Shown in pieces: positions 46,363 through 55,172 of a DNA stretch of 64,000 nt. The translations under genes and the position numbers were made by a program. The notes beneath the pieces were generated by a model. It did no database searches and was not told the origin of the DNA. It saw only the letters and a list, made by a program, of their open reading frames with translations. Origin of the DNA: Gammaproteobacteria bacterium Gsub. Its GTDB lineage: Bacteria > Pseudomonadota > Gammaproteobacteria > PS1 > Pseudothioglobaceae. The stretch lies in contig JYIN01000011.1 of NCBI GenBank assembly GCA_002007405.1, positions 1-64,000 on the forward strand. Reading direction: 5' to 3'. Each line of letters opens with the position of its first letter. Positions within the stretch are counted from its first letter, which is position 1.

Positions 46363-46574
46363 AAACAACCCTTTGAACAATAAATCTTGCCGTTTTGGAT
46401 AATGGCCTCATTTTCAGGAATATGGGTCGCACAAACGCTACAAGATAATATTTTGTTAGTGGATGGTTTTTGGCTTGATTGGCTTGATTGGCTTGATGGT
46501 CTTCTCAATTTCTTAAGCATGCTAAAACCTAACCAAACAAGCAATGCAATAATAATTATCTTAACAATGCCCAT
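46359..46574 (-). CDS. PP0621-like small membrane zinc-ribbon protein
   Basis: 71 residues. An N-terminal TM (about 3-20) and a Ser/Gln linker precede a C-terminal Cys motif (CSVCATHIPENEA ... YCSKGC), four Cys that could bind zinc. The layout matches the PP0621 family of unknown function. The linker is encoded by a 9-bp unit repeated three times (46472-46498). The stop overlaps the yciB start by 4 bp. Confidence 0.78.
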   Translation of the reverse strand: MGIVKIIIIALLVWLGFSMLKKLRRPSSQSSQSSQKPSTNKILSCSVCATHIPENEAIIQNGKIYCSKGCL

Positions 46575-46620
46575 ACAATTTTTGCCTCAAAAAGTTTAGA
46601 ATTTTACCCATACTCAAGGG

Positions 46621-46626
46621 TATAAT
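46621..46626 (+). promoter_or_regulatory. -10 element of the tRNA-Leu promoter
   Basis: Perfect TATAAT 42 bp before the tRNA, preceded by an AAGGG run. No strong -35 is visible and no GC-rich discriminator is obvious. Confidence 0.45.
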
Positions 46627-46668
46627 GCCTGATTTTTATGTGCCTATTAAAAGTCATACCAACACAAC

Positions 46669-46753
46669 GCCCGGGTGGTGAAATAGGTAGACACACAGGA
46701 CTTAAAATCCTGCGGGAGTTAATCCCGTGCCGGTTCGATTCCGGCCTCGGGCA
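46669..46753 (+). tRNA. tRNA-Leu, anticodon UAA
   Basis: 85 nt without CCA. Acceptor GCCCGGG pairs with CTCGGGC (one G-U); the anticodon stem CAGGA/TCCTG encloses CTTAAAA, giving UAA for UUA/UUG codons. A class II long variable arm (GCGGGAGTTAATCCCGT) and T-arm GGTTCGATTCC are present, and the discriminator is A as expected for Leu. The 3' CCA is not encoded (CTA follows). MiaB would modify A37 next to the A36 of this anticodon. Confidence 0.97.
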
Positions 46754-46804
46754 CTATTTTTATGTTTATAATTTAGATGGTCGATAACACAGAATTTTTT
46801 AACT

Positions 46805-47212
46805 ATGCAAAAACATATTATCTCAACCGACAAAGCACCTAAAGCGATTGGCACTTATTCACAAGGGGTGTGCATTAGTGGCGGATCAACGGTTTATCTA
46901 TCAGGTCAAATACCCTTAGTAACAGAAACGATGGAAATGATTGAAGGCGGTATCAGCGAGCAGATTAATCAGGTGTTTAAAAACCTATCTTATATTTGTG
47001 CGACTGTCAATGGCAGCTTAAATGATATTGTAAAACTCAATGTGTATTTAACTGATTTGAATAATTTTTCGCTTGTTAATGAAATTATGTCCACTTATTT
47101 TGACAAACCATTTCCTGCGCGTGCAGCTGTTGGTATTTGTGAGTTACCCAAAGGTGCTTTGGTAGAAATAGACGCTATTATGGTCATTGAAGAAGAGCGC
47201 TATAGCTATTAA
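46805..47212 (+). CDS. ridA: RidA-family enamine/imine deaminase
   Basis: 135 residues. The active-site signature ARAAVGICELPKGALVEIDAI contains the catalytic Arg, and YLSGQIPLV is conserved. RidA hydrolyses reactive 2-aminoacrylate and related enamines from amino-acid metabolism. It is 2 bp from recG and likely co-transcribed. Confidence 0.95.
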   Translation: MQKHIISTDKAPKAIGTYSQGVCISGGSTVYLSGQIPLVTETMEMIEGGISEQINQVFKNLSYICATVNGSLNDIVKLNVYLTDLNNFSLVNEIMSTYFDKPFPARAAVGICELPKGALVEIDAIMVIEEERYSY

Positions 47213-47214
47213 AA

Positions 47215-49278
47215 ATGCGAGACCTTGCTGACCCAATTATTTCTCTAAATGGGTTGGGGTCAAAAACACAAGACAAACTAAATGCCATTGGCATTTATAG
47301 ATTGGAACACTTGTTGTTTCACCTGCCATATCGTTACCAAAATAAAACTAAATTAACAAAATTAGATAATGCGCAAATTGGTGAAGAAATATTGGTGCAA
47401 CTTACGATTGAACGCATTGAAGAAATTCCCAGTCGGCAGAGACAATTATTGTGCTATTTAACAGATGAGTACAGTCAAAAATTAATCTTGCGATTTTTTC
47501 ATTTTAATCAATACCAAAAACAACAATTCATCCGCGGCGACACAATTCAATGCTTTAGTGAGGTAAAGATTGGGCGACAAGGTTTAGAAATGCACCATCC
47601 AGAATATCGCCTAATTTCTAAGAGTCAGTCGAGTTTATTGGAAAAAACCCTCACCCCTGTTTATCCACTAACTGCAAATATTCGCCAAGCACAATTAAAA
47701 AAATGGATTGGGGAAGCTTTGGAGACTTTGCAACAATCGCCACTGCCCGATAATTTTAAGGCTATATCCAAATCCATGCCCACTCTCAAGCAAGCATTGG
47801 CAACACTACACCATCCACAAAAATATGAAGACATTGAGAAAATTGCCCAGTTTAAACACATTGCACAAAAAAGGTTGATTATTGAAGAATTATGTGCTCA
47901 TCAACTGAGCTTGCTCAAATTTAAAAACCGACGCAAAAATAAGGTTGCGAATATTTTTGCGATAAAAAATACTTTATCTAAACAGCTATTAAAGTATTTA
48001 GAATTCCAATTAACCAACGCCCAACAGCGCAGTATCGATGAAATTAATGCCGATCTTAACTCTAATCACCCGATGCTTAGATTATTACAAGGTGATGTTG
48101 GCGCTGGGAAAACTATTGTCGCCGTTTTTGCCTGCTTACAAGCCATTGAAAACGGCTTTCAAGTAGCCGTTATGGCACCTACTGAAATATTGGCTGAACA
48201 ACATTTATATGGATTTTCAAATTATCTTGTGCCACTTAACATTGAGGTGGCTTTTTTGGTTAGCTCACAAAATGCGAGCGAGCGTGCTCGGCAACTAGGC
48301 AAAATTGCATCCGCCAAAGCCCAAGTAGTCGTTGGCACACACGCCTTGTTTCAAAAAACAGTTAATTTTAATAAACTCGGCTTAGTGGTGATTGATGAAC
48401 AACACAAATTCGGTGTGCACCAGCGACTCTCACTCATGCAAAAAGCCCACAATACGCCGCACCAATTAGTGATGACTGCCACCCCTATCCCTCGTTCACT
48501 GACTATGAGTGCTTATGCCGACCTTGACTCGTCAATTATTGATGAATTACCGCCCGGTAGAGTACCGATTAAAACCATTGCACTTAATAATTTTAGAAAA
48601 GATGAAGTGGTTGAAAAAATTAAAAAAATTTGCGCAGCCGGCAATCAAGTATATTGGGTTTGTACGCTGATTGAAGAATCGGAAGTTTTGCGCGCTGAAT
48701 CAGCCACTAATACCTTTCATTATTTACAGGAAAATTTGCCTAATTTATCAATTGTTTTAATTCATGGAAAAATGCACAAAACTGAAAAATCTAAAATTAT
48801 GTTACAATTCTCACGCGGCGAAATTAATGTATTAGTCGCCACTACGGTAATTGAGGTCGGTGTTAATGTGCCTAATGCCTCACTCATGGTGATTGAAAAC
48901 TCTGAAAGACTGGGTTTGGCACAGCTACACCAATTGCGCGGTCGTGTGGGGCGCGGCAAAGATGCCAGCATCTGTATCCTCATGTACCAGCCACCGATCG
49001 GCAACAATGCTGCCCAGCGTTTAGATATTCTTAGAAAAAGCAATGATGGCTTTGAAATTGCCAATAAAGATTTAGAATTACGCGGTCCAGGTGAAATTCT
49101 GGGCACACAGCAAACTGGGGTTGCAAACATGAAAATTGCCAACATTGTGCGTGACGGCTATCTACTTGAGAGGGTAAATTTTTATTCGCAACAGCTCTTG
49201 CAACTAGATCAAAACCAACAACAAGCGTTGATTGAGCGCTGGATTAGTGATGATAAAACCGAATATGTCAATGCTTGA
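47215..49278 (+). CDS. recG: ATP-dependent DNA helicase RecG
   Basis: 687 residues, close to E. coli (693). An N-terminal wedge/OB domain is followed by the SF2 motor with Walker A QGDVGAGKT, motif II DEQHKFGVHQR, motif III VMTATPIPRSL and the motif VI region QLRGRVGRG. RecG regresses stalled forks and unwinds R-loops and D-loops. Confidence 0.97.
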   Translation: MRDLADPIISLNGLGSKTQDKLNAIGIYRLEHLLFHLPYRYQNKTKLTKLDNAQIGEEILVQLTIERIEEIPSRQRQLLCYLTDEYSQKLILRFFHFNQYQKQQFIRGDTIQCFSEVKIGRQGLEMHHPEYRLISKSQSSLLEKTLTPVYPLTANIRQAQLKKWIGEALETLQQSPLPDNFKAISKSMPTLKQALATLHHPQKYEDIEKIAQFKHIAQKRLIIEELCAHQLSLLKFKNRRKNKVANIFAIKNTLSKQLLKYLEFQLTNAQQRSIDEINADLNSNHPMLRLLQGDVGAGKTIVAVFACLQAIENGFQVAVMAPTEILAEQHLYGFSNYLVPLNIEVAFLVSSQNASERARQLGKIASAKAQVVVGTHALFQKTVNFNKLGLVVIDEQHKFGVHQRLSLMQKAHNTPHQLVMTATPIPRSLTMSAYADLDSSIIDELPPGRVPIKTIALNNFRKDEVVEKIKKICAAGNQVYWVCTLIEESEVLRAESATNTFHYLQENLPNLSIVLIHGKMHKTEKSKIMLQFSRGEINVLVATTVIEVGVNVPNASLMVIENSERLGLAQLHQLRGRVGRGKDASICILMYQPPIGNNAAQRLDILRKSNDGFEIANKDLELRGPGEILGTQQTGVANMKIANIVRDGYLLERVNFYSQQLLQLDQNQQQALIERWISDDKTEYVNA

Positions 49279-49299
49279 GGGAAAAATATCTTTATTATT

Positions 49300-49773
49300 A
49301 TGATTAACACCCAAGATTTAATTTGGACAAGTTTGGCTGATGCGACCAGCCCGCCTGAGGCAATACTAACATGGCTTGTTGATGAGCAATCCCTAACTGG
49401 AAAATTAAAACAAAAATTTGCTGATTTTTCTGTTAATGTAATATCGCAAACAAAAACAAATGCACATGCGAATGAAAATTGTATTTTGGATTTTGAAGGT
49501 GCGTGCATCGTTCGTGAAGTTGAATTGTTTGGTGGCGGGGAAGTGATAGTATTTGCACGCTCTATTATCCCCATAACCGAAGACACTAAAAATTTACTCA
49601 AAATTGGATCTAAACCATTGGGTGAAATTTTATTCAATCACCCTAAAATTAAACGCGGACAGTTACAAATTACCCATACTGGCAATATTTGGGGCAGAAG
49701 ATCAACCTTTACCATCGGCACAACCAAACTGCTGATAAGTGAATTTTTTTTAGAAAACCTCTATGCGCGATAA
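49300..49773 (+). CDS. ubiC: Chorismate pyruvate-lyase UbiC
   Basis: 157 residues. VREVELFGGGEVIVFARSIIP contributes chorismate contacts; the IWGRRSTFTIG block near the C-terminus is conserved. It makes 4-hydroxybenzoate, the ubiquinone head-group precursor, complementing the side-chain enzyme IspB. ubiA does not follow; cmoA overlaps its end by 11 bp. Confidence 0.93.
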   Translation: MINTQDLIWTSLADATSPPEAILTWLVDEQSLTGKLKQKFADFSVNVISQTKTNAHANENCILDFEGACIVREVELFGGGEVIVFARSIIPITEDTKNLLKIGSKPLGEILFNHPKIKRGQLQITHTGNIWGRRSTFTIGTTKLLISEFFLENLYAR

Positions 49774-50476
49774 AATTTTCACCCAAAAAAATGACTTGGT
49801 GAATTTTACCTTTGATGCACAAGTAGCAGCTGTGTTTGACGACATGGTCAAACGCTCAGTCCCGGGCTACCAAACTTTGATTGAAATGATGGGTTTGTTG
49901 GTTAAAACCTACGGACAAAATAATACAAATTATTATGATCTTGGAACCTCAACTGGGGCTGTTTCTCTAGCATTAGGGCTTAACAACACACATAAAAATA
50001 ATAAAATTATTGCCCTTGATAATTCACCTGATATGGTGCGAAAATGCCAAGCAAATCTTAAAGGGAAAATAACAAACTTTGAGGTTATATGTTGCGATAT
50101 ACAAGATATATACTTTGATAATGCATCTATTGTGGTTTTAAATTTAAGCTTGCAATTTATCTCTCCAAAAGTTAGACAAGCCTTAATTGATAAAATTTAT
50201 CAAGGATTAAATGCACGCGGCGCACTCATAAGTTCTGAAAAAATCCACTTTGATAATACCCAAAAACAAGCTGAGATGGCTAATTTACACTTAGATTTTA
50301 AGCGTGCAAATGGTTACAGTGAATTGGAGATTGCCAGCAAACGCCAATCTTTAGAAAATATTTTAATTACAGACACCTCCAAAACCCACCTCAAACGCTT
50401 CAAAAAGGCTGGATTTAGCCAAAGTTTTTGCTATTTTCAATGCCTAAATTTTGCCTCTTTCTTGGCAGTTAAATAA
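49763..50476 (+). CDS. cmoA: Carboxy-SAM synthase CmoA
   Basis: 237 residues, class I methyltransferase fold. FTFDAQVAAVFDDMVKRSVPGY is the conserved N-terminus, YDLGTSTGAVSLAL the SAM loop and LNLSLQFI the following strand. It converts SAM plus prephenate to carboxy-SAM for the cmo5U34 wobble modification. The partner cmoB, usually adjacent, is absent; a relic region of 588 bp follows. Confidence 0.93.
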   Translation: MRDKIFTQKNDLVNFTFDAQVAAVFDDMVKRSVPGYQTLIEMMGLLVKTYGQNNTNYYDLGTSTGAVSLALGLNNTHKNNKIIALDNSPDMVRKCQANLKGKITNFEVICCDIQDIYFDNASIVVLNLSLQFISPKVRQALIDKIYQGLNARGALISSEKIHFDNTQKQAEMANLHLDFKRANGYSELEIASKRQSLENILITDTSKTHLKRFKKAGFSQSFCYFQCLNFASFLAVK

Positions 50477-50731
50477 AAAAATGCACAAGCTCAAACACAT
50501 TGCATTTTCTTCAATAGAAAAAGACCTAAATAATCCTTAAACCAGATACTTGCTTTTTCCCATTTTAAGAAAAAAATCTATGGATATAAAACCAAAGCAT
50601 TAGTTAAAATGTTAAATCTCTGGTTAAAATAGCAGATTTGGGCTGGATAATACAAATAAATCAACCAATGAATCGCAGATTGCAAAACGGGTGAATTGAT
50701 TACAATCTTTATGATTTAGAAGAACCCAGAA

Positions 50732-50913
50732 GAGTTTAATGATAAAATGAACGATTATTTATTTTGGCATAACCCTACCTAAAAGAGTGTATTATTCACT
50801 TGGGAAAATGCCGCCGATTGAATATATTAAAGTGAATGAGAAAGAATATACAAGGAAAAGTGTAATGTATTATTATCAAAGAACCACTAGCGAAACTAGA
50901 AAATTTCTTAATT
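50732..50913 (+). pseudogene. C-terminal relic of a DDE (integrase-core) transposase
   Basis: Inside the 588-bp gap 50477-51064, one frame reads EFNDKMNDYLFWHNPT up to a stop at 50780, and the next frame continues KRVYYSLGKMPPIEYI and KSVMYYYQRT to TAA near 50911. Together they reproduce the C-terminal signature of integrase-core transposases (FNxKLxDYLxWYNTxRPHxSLGxxSPIEYI), broken by a +1 shift and a stop. The bases before it (for example IDYNLYDLEE just upstream) may be further remains. No terminal repeats were found. The family (IS481/IS3-like) is a guess from the signature. Confidence 0.65.
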
Positions 50914-51064
50914 AAACAATTAAAACAAAAAGACTTATTTTTGTTATCTGTTTGGATAAATTAAAAAATGAAAATTATCTTTCCTTGGGATTAAAAATAT
51001 GCCGATTTTATTCGTCCAATTGATTTAAAAAAATGGGGCTTACGCTTTTTAACAAATAATTGTC
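50914..51064. other. Remainder of the gene-poor 50477-51064 gap
   Basis: The stretch before 50732 and that after the transposase relic hold no gene. Short open runs such as PLAKLENFLIKQLKQKD (from about 50884, in a different frame from the relic) and FIRPIDLKKWGLRFL (near 51010) look protein-like but are separated by stops and frame changes and could not be assigned. No promoter for trpG/pabA with good hexamers was seen. Confidence 0.4.
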
Positions 51065-51646
51065 ATGCTTTTAATGATTGACAATTACGATTCATTTACT
51101 TATAACTTGGTACAGTATTTTGGTGAGTTGGGGCAGACGGTTGAGGTCTATCGTAACGATAAAATTACGCTGTCAGAGATTGAGGAACTAAACCCCGAAT
51201 TTTTAGTCATATCCCCAGGACCTTGCACACCGAATGAAGCAGGTATTTCAATTCAAGCCATTCAACATTTTGCTGGAAAAATTCCAATGTTAGGGGTTTG
51301 TTTGGGCTTTCAAGCTATGGCACAGGCTTTTGGTGGCAAGATTGTTGGGGCAAAAAAAATCATGCATGGTAAAATCTCAGCCATTCATCACACGGGCAAG
51401 GGTGTATTTACACAATTAAAAAATCCTCTCAATGCCACACGCTATCATTCACTGGTTGCACAACAATCAAGCCTGCCAGATTGTTTTGAGGTAGTGGCTT
51501 GGACTGAGGATAAACTGGGTAAGATTGATGAAATTATGGGTATTCGGCACAAAAAAATGGCAATTGAAGGAGTGCAATTTCATCCCGAATCTATTTTGAC
51601 TGAAGCAGGTCATAAAATGCTGGATAATTTTCTTCTTAAAAAATAA
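51065..51646 (+). CDS. trpG: Glutamine amidotransferase component, anthranilate/aminodeoxychorismate synthase
   Basis: 193 residues, class I glutaminase. The catalytic Cys is in [11 protein letters not shown], and the His/Glu pair in VQFHPESIL; the conserved N-terminus is [15 protein letters not shown]. It supplies ammonia to TrpE or PabB, and in many gammaproteobacteria a single protein serves both. No trpE, trpD or pabB lies nearby, so the pathway cannot be decided from context. Confidence 0.9.
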   Translation: MLLMIDNYDSFTYNLVQYFGELGQTVEVYRNDKITLSEIEELNPEFLVISPGPCTPNEAGISIQAIQHFAGKIPMLGVCLGFQAMAQAFGGKIVGAKKIMHGKISAIHHTGKGVFTQLKNPLNATRYHSLVAQQSSLPDCFEVVAWTEDKLGKIDEIMGIRHKKMAIEGVQFHPESILTEAGHKMLDNFLLKK

Positions 51647-51660
51647 AACTAAAAACAATT

Positions 51661-52080
51661 ATGGAAATACTTGAATTTTTACTTAACGATAATCAAATAT
51701 TTATCACCCTTACTTTGGTAGTTTTAGTGGCGTTGCTAATTGGCACTATCATTGCTGATAAACTAAAAAAATATCAAGAAGTTGACCCCAACGGCGCTAT
51801 TACACTCATGGATGAAAAGGATTTAACCATTTTAGATGTGCGTGAAGTCAAAGAAAGAAAATCAGGATTTATCCCAAACGATACTCATATTCCACTTGCC
51901 CAAGTTAAAAATAAGCTAACGGCATTAGATAATAATAATAAAATCTTAGTTTATTGTCGTAGTGGCTCTCGTTCAACACATATCGCAAGACTCTTAACAC
52001 GCAACAATTTTGAACAAGTATATAGTTTAAAAGGCGGCATACTGGCATGGAAAAAAGCCAATTTACCAATCAAGAAATAA
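51661..52080 (+). CDS. Membrane-anchored rhodanese (YibN-like)
   Basis: 139 residues. An N-terminal TM (about 15-33) precedes a rhodanese domain with the active-site loop VYCRSGSRSTHIARLL (Cys persulfide site) and the SLKGGILAWKKANLP end. The order rhodanese-grxC-gpsA equals the E. coli yibN-grxC-secB-gpsA cluster, identifying it as YibN-like. A role in sulfur transfer is likely but unproven. Confidence 0.92.
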   Translation: MEILEFLLNDNQIFITLTLVVLVALLIGTIIADKLKKYQEVDPNGAITLMDEKDLTILDVREVKERKSGFIPNDTHIPLAQVKNKLTALDNNNKILVYCRSGSRSTHIARLLTRNNFEQVYSLKGGILAWKKANLPIKK

Positions 52081-52095
52081 GACAGATAAAAAAAC

Positions 52096-52347
52096 ATGAA
52101 ACAAAACATTATTTATTGCTCAGATACTTGTCCATTTTGTCAAATGGCCTATCAACTACTTGAAAAACACAATATTGCTTTTAAAAAACACTTAGTCAAA
52201 AATCAAACCGACTGGGACAGGCTTATGGAAAAAACAGGGCAGACAACCGTGCCACAAATATTTATTAACGGCGTCCATATCGGTGGTTTTGATGATTTAT
52301 CTGCCGCGGAACAATCAGGTAAATTAGATGATATTTTAAATGGCTGA
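52096..52347 (+). CDS. grxC: Glutaredoxin 3
   Basis: 83 residues, thioredoxin fold with the dithiol site CPFC (C12-C15), the TVPQIFINGVHIGGFDD block for glutathione binding and the cis-Pro. It reduces disulfides with glutathione. Its end overlaps gpsA by 8 bp; secB, usually between them, is missing. Confidence 0.96.
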   Translation: MKQNIIYCSDTCPFCQMAYQLLEKHNIAFKKHLVKNQTDWDRLMEKTGQTTVPQIFINGVHIGGFDDLSAAEQSGKLDDILNG

Positions 52348-53314
52348 TCTCACAATTATCGGTGCAGGGGCTTGGGGAAGTGCATTGTCTATTGCATTGT
52401 CAAATAATTTTAGGCGTATTTATTTGCATACCCATACTCAAAAAGAATGTACAACTTTAATGCCAAAACACCCTACTTTATCAATTCCTTACCCCGATAA
52501 TGTTGAACTAACCTTTGATTTATCAGACCTTCAAAAAACCAATAATATTTTAATTGCAGTGCCCAGTTATGGTTTTTTTACGACCATAAATTCTATTGCA
52601 CCTGTGCTGACTCAACAACATTTTGTTGCTTGGGCAACCAAAGGTTTTGACACACAGCGAAAGTGTTTTCTACACGAAAGTTTCAAATCTGTCTTAAAAA
52701 ACCACCAAAGTTGTGTTGTTTCTGGACCTAGTTTTGCATTTGAAGTAGCCGAAAAAAAACCCACCGCATTAACCGTTGCTTCAACGGATAAGAGAACTCG
52801 AGATTATTGGGCAAAAGCACTCACTACCCACACTTTAAGAGCTTACACCAACGCTGATATTATCGGCGTTGAAGTGGGCGGTTCGGTAAAAAATATTTTA
52901 GCAATAGCCGCTGGTATCGCAACAGGATTAGGCTACGGTGCCAGTACACAAGCAGCACTGATTACTCGAGGCTTGGCAGAGATGATTCGATTTGGGGTAA
53001 GTCTAGGGGCAAATAGGCAAACATTTAATGGGCTCTCGGGCCTAGGCGATTTAGTGCTGACTTGCTCAGATGACTTATCACGAAACCGCCGTTTTGGCAA
53101 GCTGCTAGCTGCCAACCAAAGTGTGGAGCAATCTCTAGATAGCGTGGGAGCAACAGTTGAGGGTTTGAATACCTTAGAATTGGTAATCTCAATTGCTAAA
53201 AATAGGCAAGTAGAAATGCCAATTTGTATGCAAGTATATCAAGTTATACAAGGAAAAACCAGCCCAACTGAGGCAGTTAATTATTTGATGTCACGCGCAC
53301 AAATTGATGAATAA
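52340..53314 (+). CDS. gpsA: Glycerol-3-phosphate dehydrogenase [NAD(P)+]
   Basis: 324 residues. N-terminal nucleotide loop TIIGAGAWGSALSIALS, GPSFAFEVAEKKPT, catalytic Lys in GGSVKNILAIAAG and the GLSGLGDLVLTCSDDLSRNR signature. It makes sn-glycerol-3-phosphate for phospholipid synthesis. Confidence 0.97.
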   Translation: MADLTIIGAGAWGSALSIALSNNFRRIYLHTHTQKECTTLMPKHPTLSIPYPDNVELTFDLSDLQKTNNILIAVPSYGFFTTINSIAPVLTQQHFVAWATKGFDTQRKCFLHESFKSVLKNHQSCVVSGPSFAFEVAEKKPTALTVASTDKRTRDYWAKALTTHTLRAYTNADIIGVEVGGSVKNILAIAAGIATGLGYGASTQAALITRGLAEMIRFGVSLGANRQTFNGLSGLGDLVLTCSDDLSRNRRFGKLLAANQSVEQSLDSVGATVEGLNTLELVISIAKNRQVEMPICMQVYQVIQGKTSPTEAVNYLMSRAQIDE

Positions 53315-53453
53315 AATGGGAATCTTATCAAAACAAAAATATATGATAGTCGTTTTTATCGTAAATAAATTAAGACAATTTTTCAAGTATTTAATACAAA
53401 TTAATTTAGAAAAATGTTTACAATAAGAATTATTTTAACGCTTTTCAAATATT

Positions 53454-54155
53454 TTGAAATTTAAAAAAACTTTATTGGTTTTGGCATTATCCAGCCCACT
53501 TTATGCAAATGAATTTTTGGCTTTAGAGGCTTGGGTCAATTCCTTAAAAACACCAAATTTTGCAAAAATCAAAGATGTGAATCATAGAAAAACAATGTTT
53601 TTTAATTATTTGCTACCTATCATTAAAGAGCAAAACAAAAAAAACAAAATTATCCGTAAGCTAATAATAAAAAATCATCTTAACCAAGCACAACTTGATA
53701 AATTGGCAAAAAAATACCGTTTGTCCAACCCAACCAAAGCTCAACTTTTAAATGCAGTGGATATTATCCCTGCCTCTTTGGTATTAGCCCAAGCCGCTAT
53801 TGAATCTAACTGGGGGCGGTCAAGGTTTTCCCAAAATTGGCATAATTATTTTGGTATCTGGTGTTTTAAATCGGGTTGTGGGATTGTGCCCAGAAATCGC
53901 AACAAAAATGCCAAACACGAGGTCATGCAATTTGCATCTGCCTATAAAGCAGTCGAATATTATCTACTTAATCTTAATCGTAATCACGCCTATGAGATGC
54001 TACGAAAAATACGCGCTCATAAACGCAATAACCAGACCAAACTAACGGGTTTGGGTCTTGCTGAGGGTTTGGAAAACTATTCAGGTATCGGTTATGAATA
54101 TATTGAATTAGTGCAAGACATTATTAAACAAAACAATTTAGCTAGGTTTGATTAA
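53454..54155 (+). CDS. Bax-like glucosaminidase-domain protein
   Basis: 233 residues from a TTG codon at 53454; no in-frame ATG covers the signal peptide (KKTLLVLALSSPLYA). The C-terminal glucosaminidase domain starts near residue 100 with the catalytic Glu in AQAAIESNWGRSRFS and continues GIWCFKSGCGIVPR and ENYSGIGYEYIELV. It resembles E. coli Bax. It probably cleaves peptidoglycan glycan strands in the periplasm. Two Cys in WCFKSGC could form a disulfide. Confidence 0.88.
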   Translation: MKFKKTLLVLALSSPLYANEFLALEAWVNSLKTPNFAKIKDVNHRKTMFFNYLLPIIKEQNKKNKIIRKLIIKNHLNQAQLDKLAKKYRLSNPTKAQLLNAVDIIPASLVLAQAAIESNWGRSRFSQNWHNYFGIWCFKSGCGIVPRNRNKNAKHEVMQFASAYKAVEYYLLNLNRNHAYEMLRKIRAHKRNNQTKLTGLGLAEGLENYSGIGYEYIELVQDIIKQNNLARFD

Positions 54156-54574
54156 CAATGGGGTGAGTTTTTTGAAAAAACTGTTTGTCTACCTTCACCA
54201 CCAAAACGAGTGGCAAAGAAACCAATAATCAGCCCAATCAACGCCCCCTCTAAAACAAACCAAAATGGTGAGGTGATAATACCATTTTCACCAAATATTG
54301 ATGTCATCATAGTCTGCATATCCTTATAGATAAATAAAACCAATACAAAATTCATCCAAGCCCCTAATATACAGGCACGAAACCACCACGGAAGAGGTAG
54401 TTTAAGGACAGGATGGTAGGTAAAGACACCAAATACCCCGACCACTGCCCCAACCGTTATATACCAAAATAAAATTCCAAAACGCAATAAGTAGCCTGCT
54501 TCGGGCAAAAAATAGGGCAAACAAATAAAACCAATCAACCCAAATGCAAAACCAATAATTTTACCAATTGCCAC
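54152..54574 (-). CDS. Uncharacterised membrane protein, 4 TM
   Basis: 140 residues from a GTG at 54574. Four hydrophobic segments (about 5-25, 30-52, 64-84, 102-122). Conserved-looking short motifs include FTYHPVLKLPLPWWFR between TM2 and TM3 and FFATRFGGEGRQTVF at the C-terminus. I do not recognise the family. It is convergent with the Bax-like gene (4-bp overlap) and follows hsp20 on the same strand after a hairpin. Confidence 0.72.
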   Translation of the reverse strand: MAIGKIIGFAFGLIGFICLPYFLPEAGYLLRFGILFWYITVGAVVGVFGVFTYHPVLKLPLPWWFRACILGAWMNFVLVLFIYKDMQTMMTSIFGENGIITSPFWFVLEGALIGLIIGFFATRFGGEGRQTVFSKNSPHC

Positions 54575-54590
54575 ACGGGTTACTAATGAA

Positions 54591-54624
54591 GGGTTTGCAA
54601 ATATATAATTTTTTATATTAACCC
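54591..54624 (-). terminator. AT-rich hairpin after hsp20
   Basis: GGGTT ... AACCC arms enclose an inner AATATA/TATATT stem with one bulge, 5 bp beyond the hsp20 stop and before the GTG of the membrane gene. It may end or attenuate the hsp20 transcript; there is no clean T-run. Confidence 0.35.
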
Positions 54625-54629
54625 ATCCC

Positions 54630-55067
54630 TTATTTAACTTTTACTTCAATGTTTTTTGGTCTTGTTTTCTCTGATTTAGGAATATTTAAATTAAGAATGC
54701 CGTTTTTATATTCTGCCTTCACGCTTTCAGTCTTCACAGATTGGGGCAAGGTGAAACTCCTGATAAAAGAACCATAAGTGCATTCCATACGGTGCTGCTT
54801 TTTATCTTTAACTTGCGTCTTTTTTTCACCTTTAATTGTCAAAATACCATTTTCAATATTGACATTAACATCTTCTTTTTTAACTCCTGGTAATTCTGCC
54901 TTCACCACAAAGGCATCTTTTGTTTCATCAATATCAACAACAGGCATCCAATCACCAACCTCAAACATTTTATCATCACTTGTTGCAAGTGATTTTCTTG
55001 ATGATCTGGCATATTTATCAAACAACTCTTCCATTTCAATAAACGGGCTCCAAACAGATAAACTCAT
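54630..55067 (-). CDS. Small heat-shock protein, Hsp20/alpha-crystallin family
   Basis: 145 residues. The alpha-crystallin domain (about 45-135) has DIDETKDAFVVKAELPGVKK, NGILTIKGEKK and the AEYKNGILNLNIPK (A-x-x-x-NGVL-like) signature; a short tail with IEV could act as the C-terminal anchor. It holds unfolded proteins as an ATP-independent oligomer. A strong GGAGG ribosome site and its own promoter with an AT-rich 70-nt leader suggest high, stress-controlled expression. Confidence 0.95.
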   Translation of the reverse strand: MSLSVWSPFIEMEELFDKYARSSRKSLATSDDKMFEVGDWMPVVDIDETKDAFVVKAELPGVKKEDVNVNIENGILTIKGEKKTQVKDKKQHRMECTYGSFIRSFTLPQSVKTESVKAEYKNGILNLNIPKSEKTRPKNIEVKVK

Positions 55068-55142
55068 AATACCCTCCTCAACTATTGTTAATTTTAAAAA
55101 TTAGATTTTATAATCAAACATAAAATATAAAACCCAGTTTTT

Positions 55143-55172
55143 ATTGTACTTGAATCCATACTCTAAAGTCAA
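55143..55172 (-). promoter_or_regulatory. Candidate promoter of hsp20
   Basis: Minus strand TTGACT (55172-55167), an 18-nt spacer and TACAAT (55148-55143), giving a 5' leader of about 70 nt before the ATG. This is the best full two-hexamer match in the window. No sigma32 consensus (CTTGAAA/CCCCAT) was seen. Confidence 0.6.

Noticed and set aside
46472-46498. Three 9-bp repeats in the PP0621-like gene as a regulatory element
   Set aside because: They are in frame and code for a Ser-Gln linker; simple slippage explains them.
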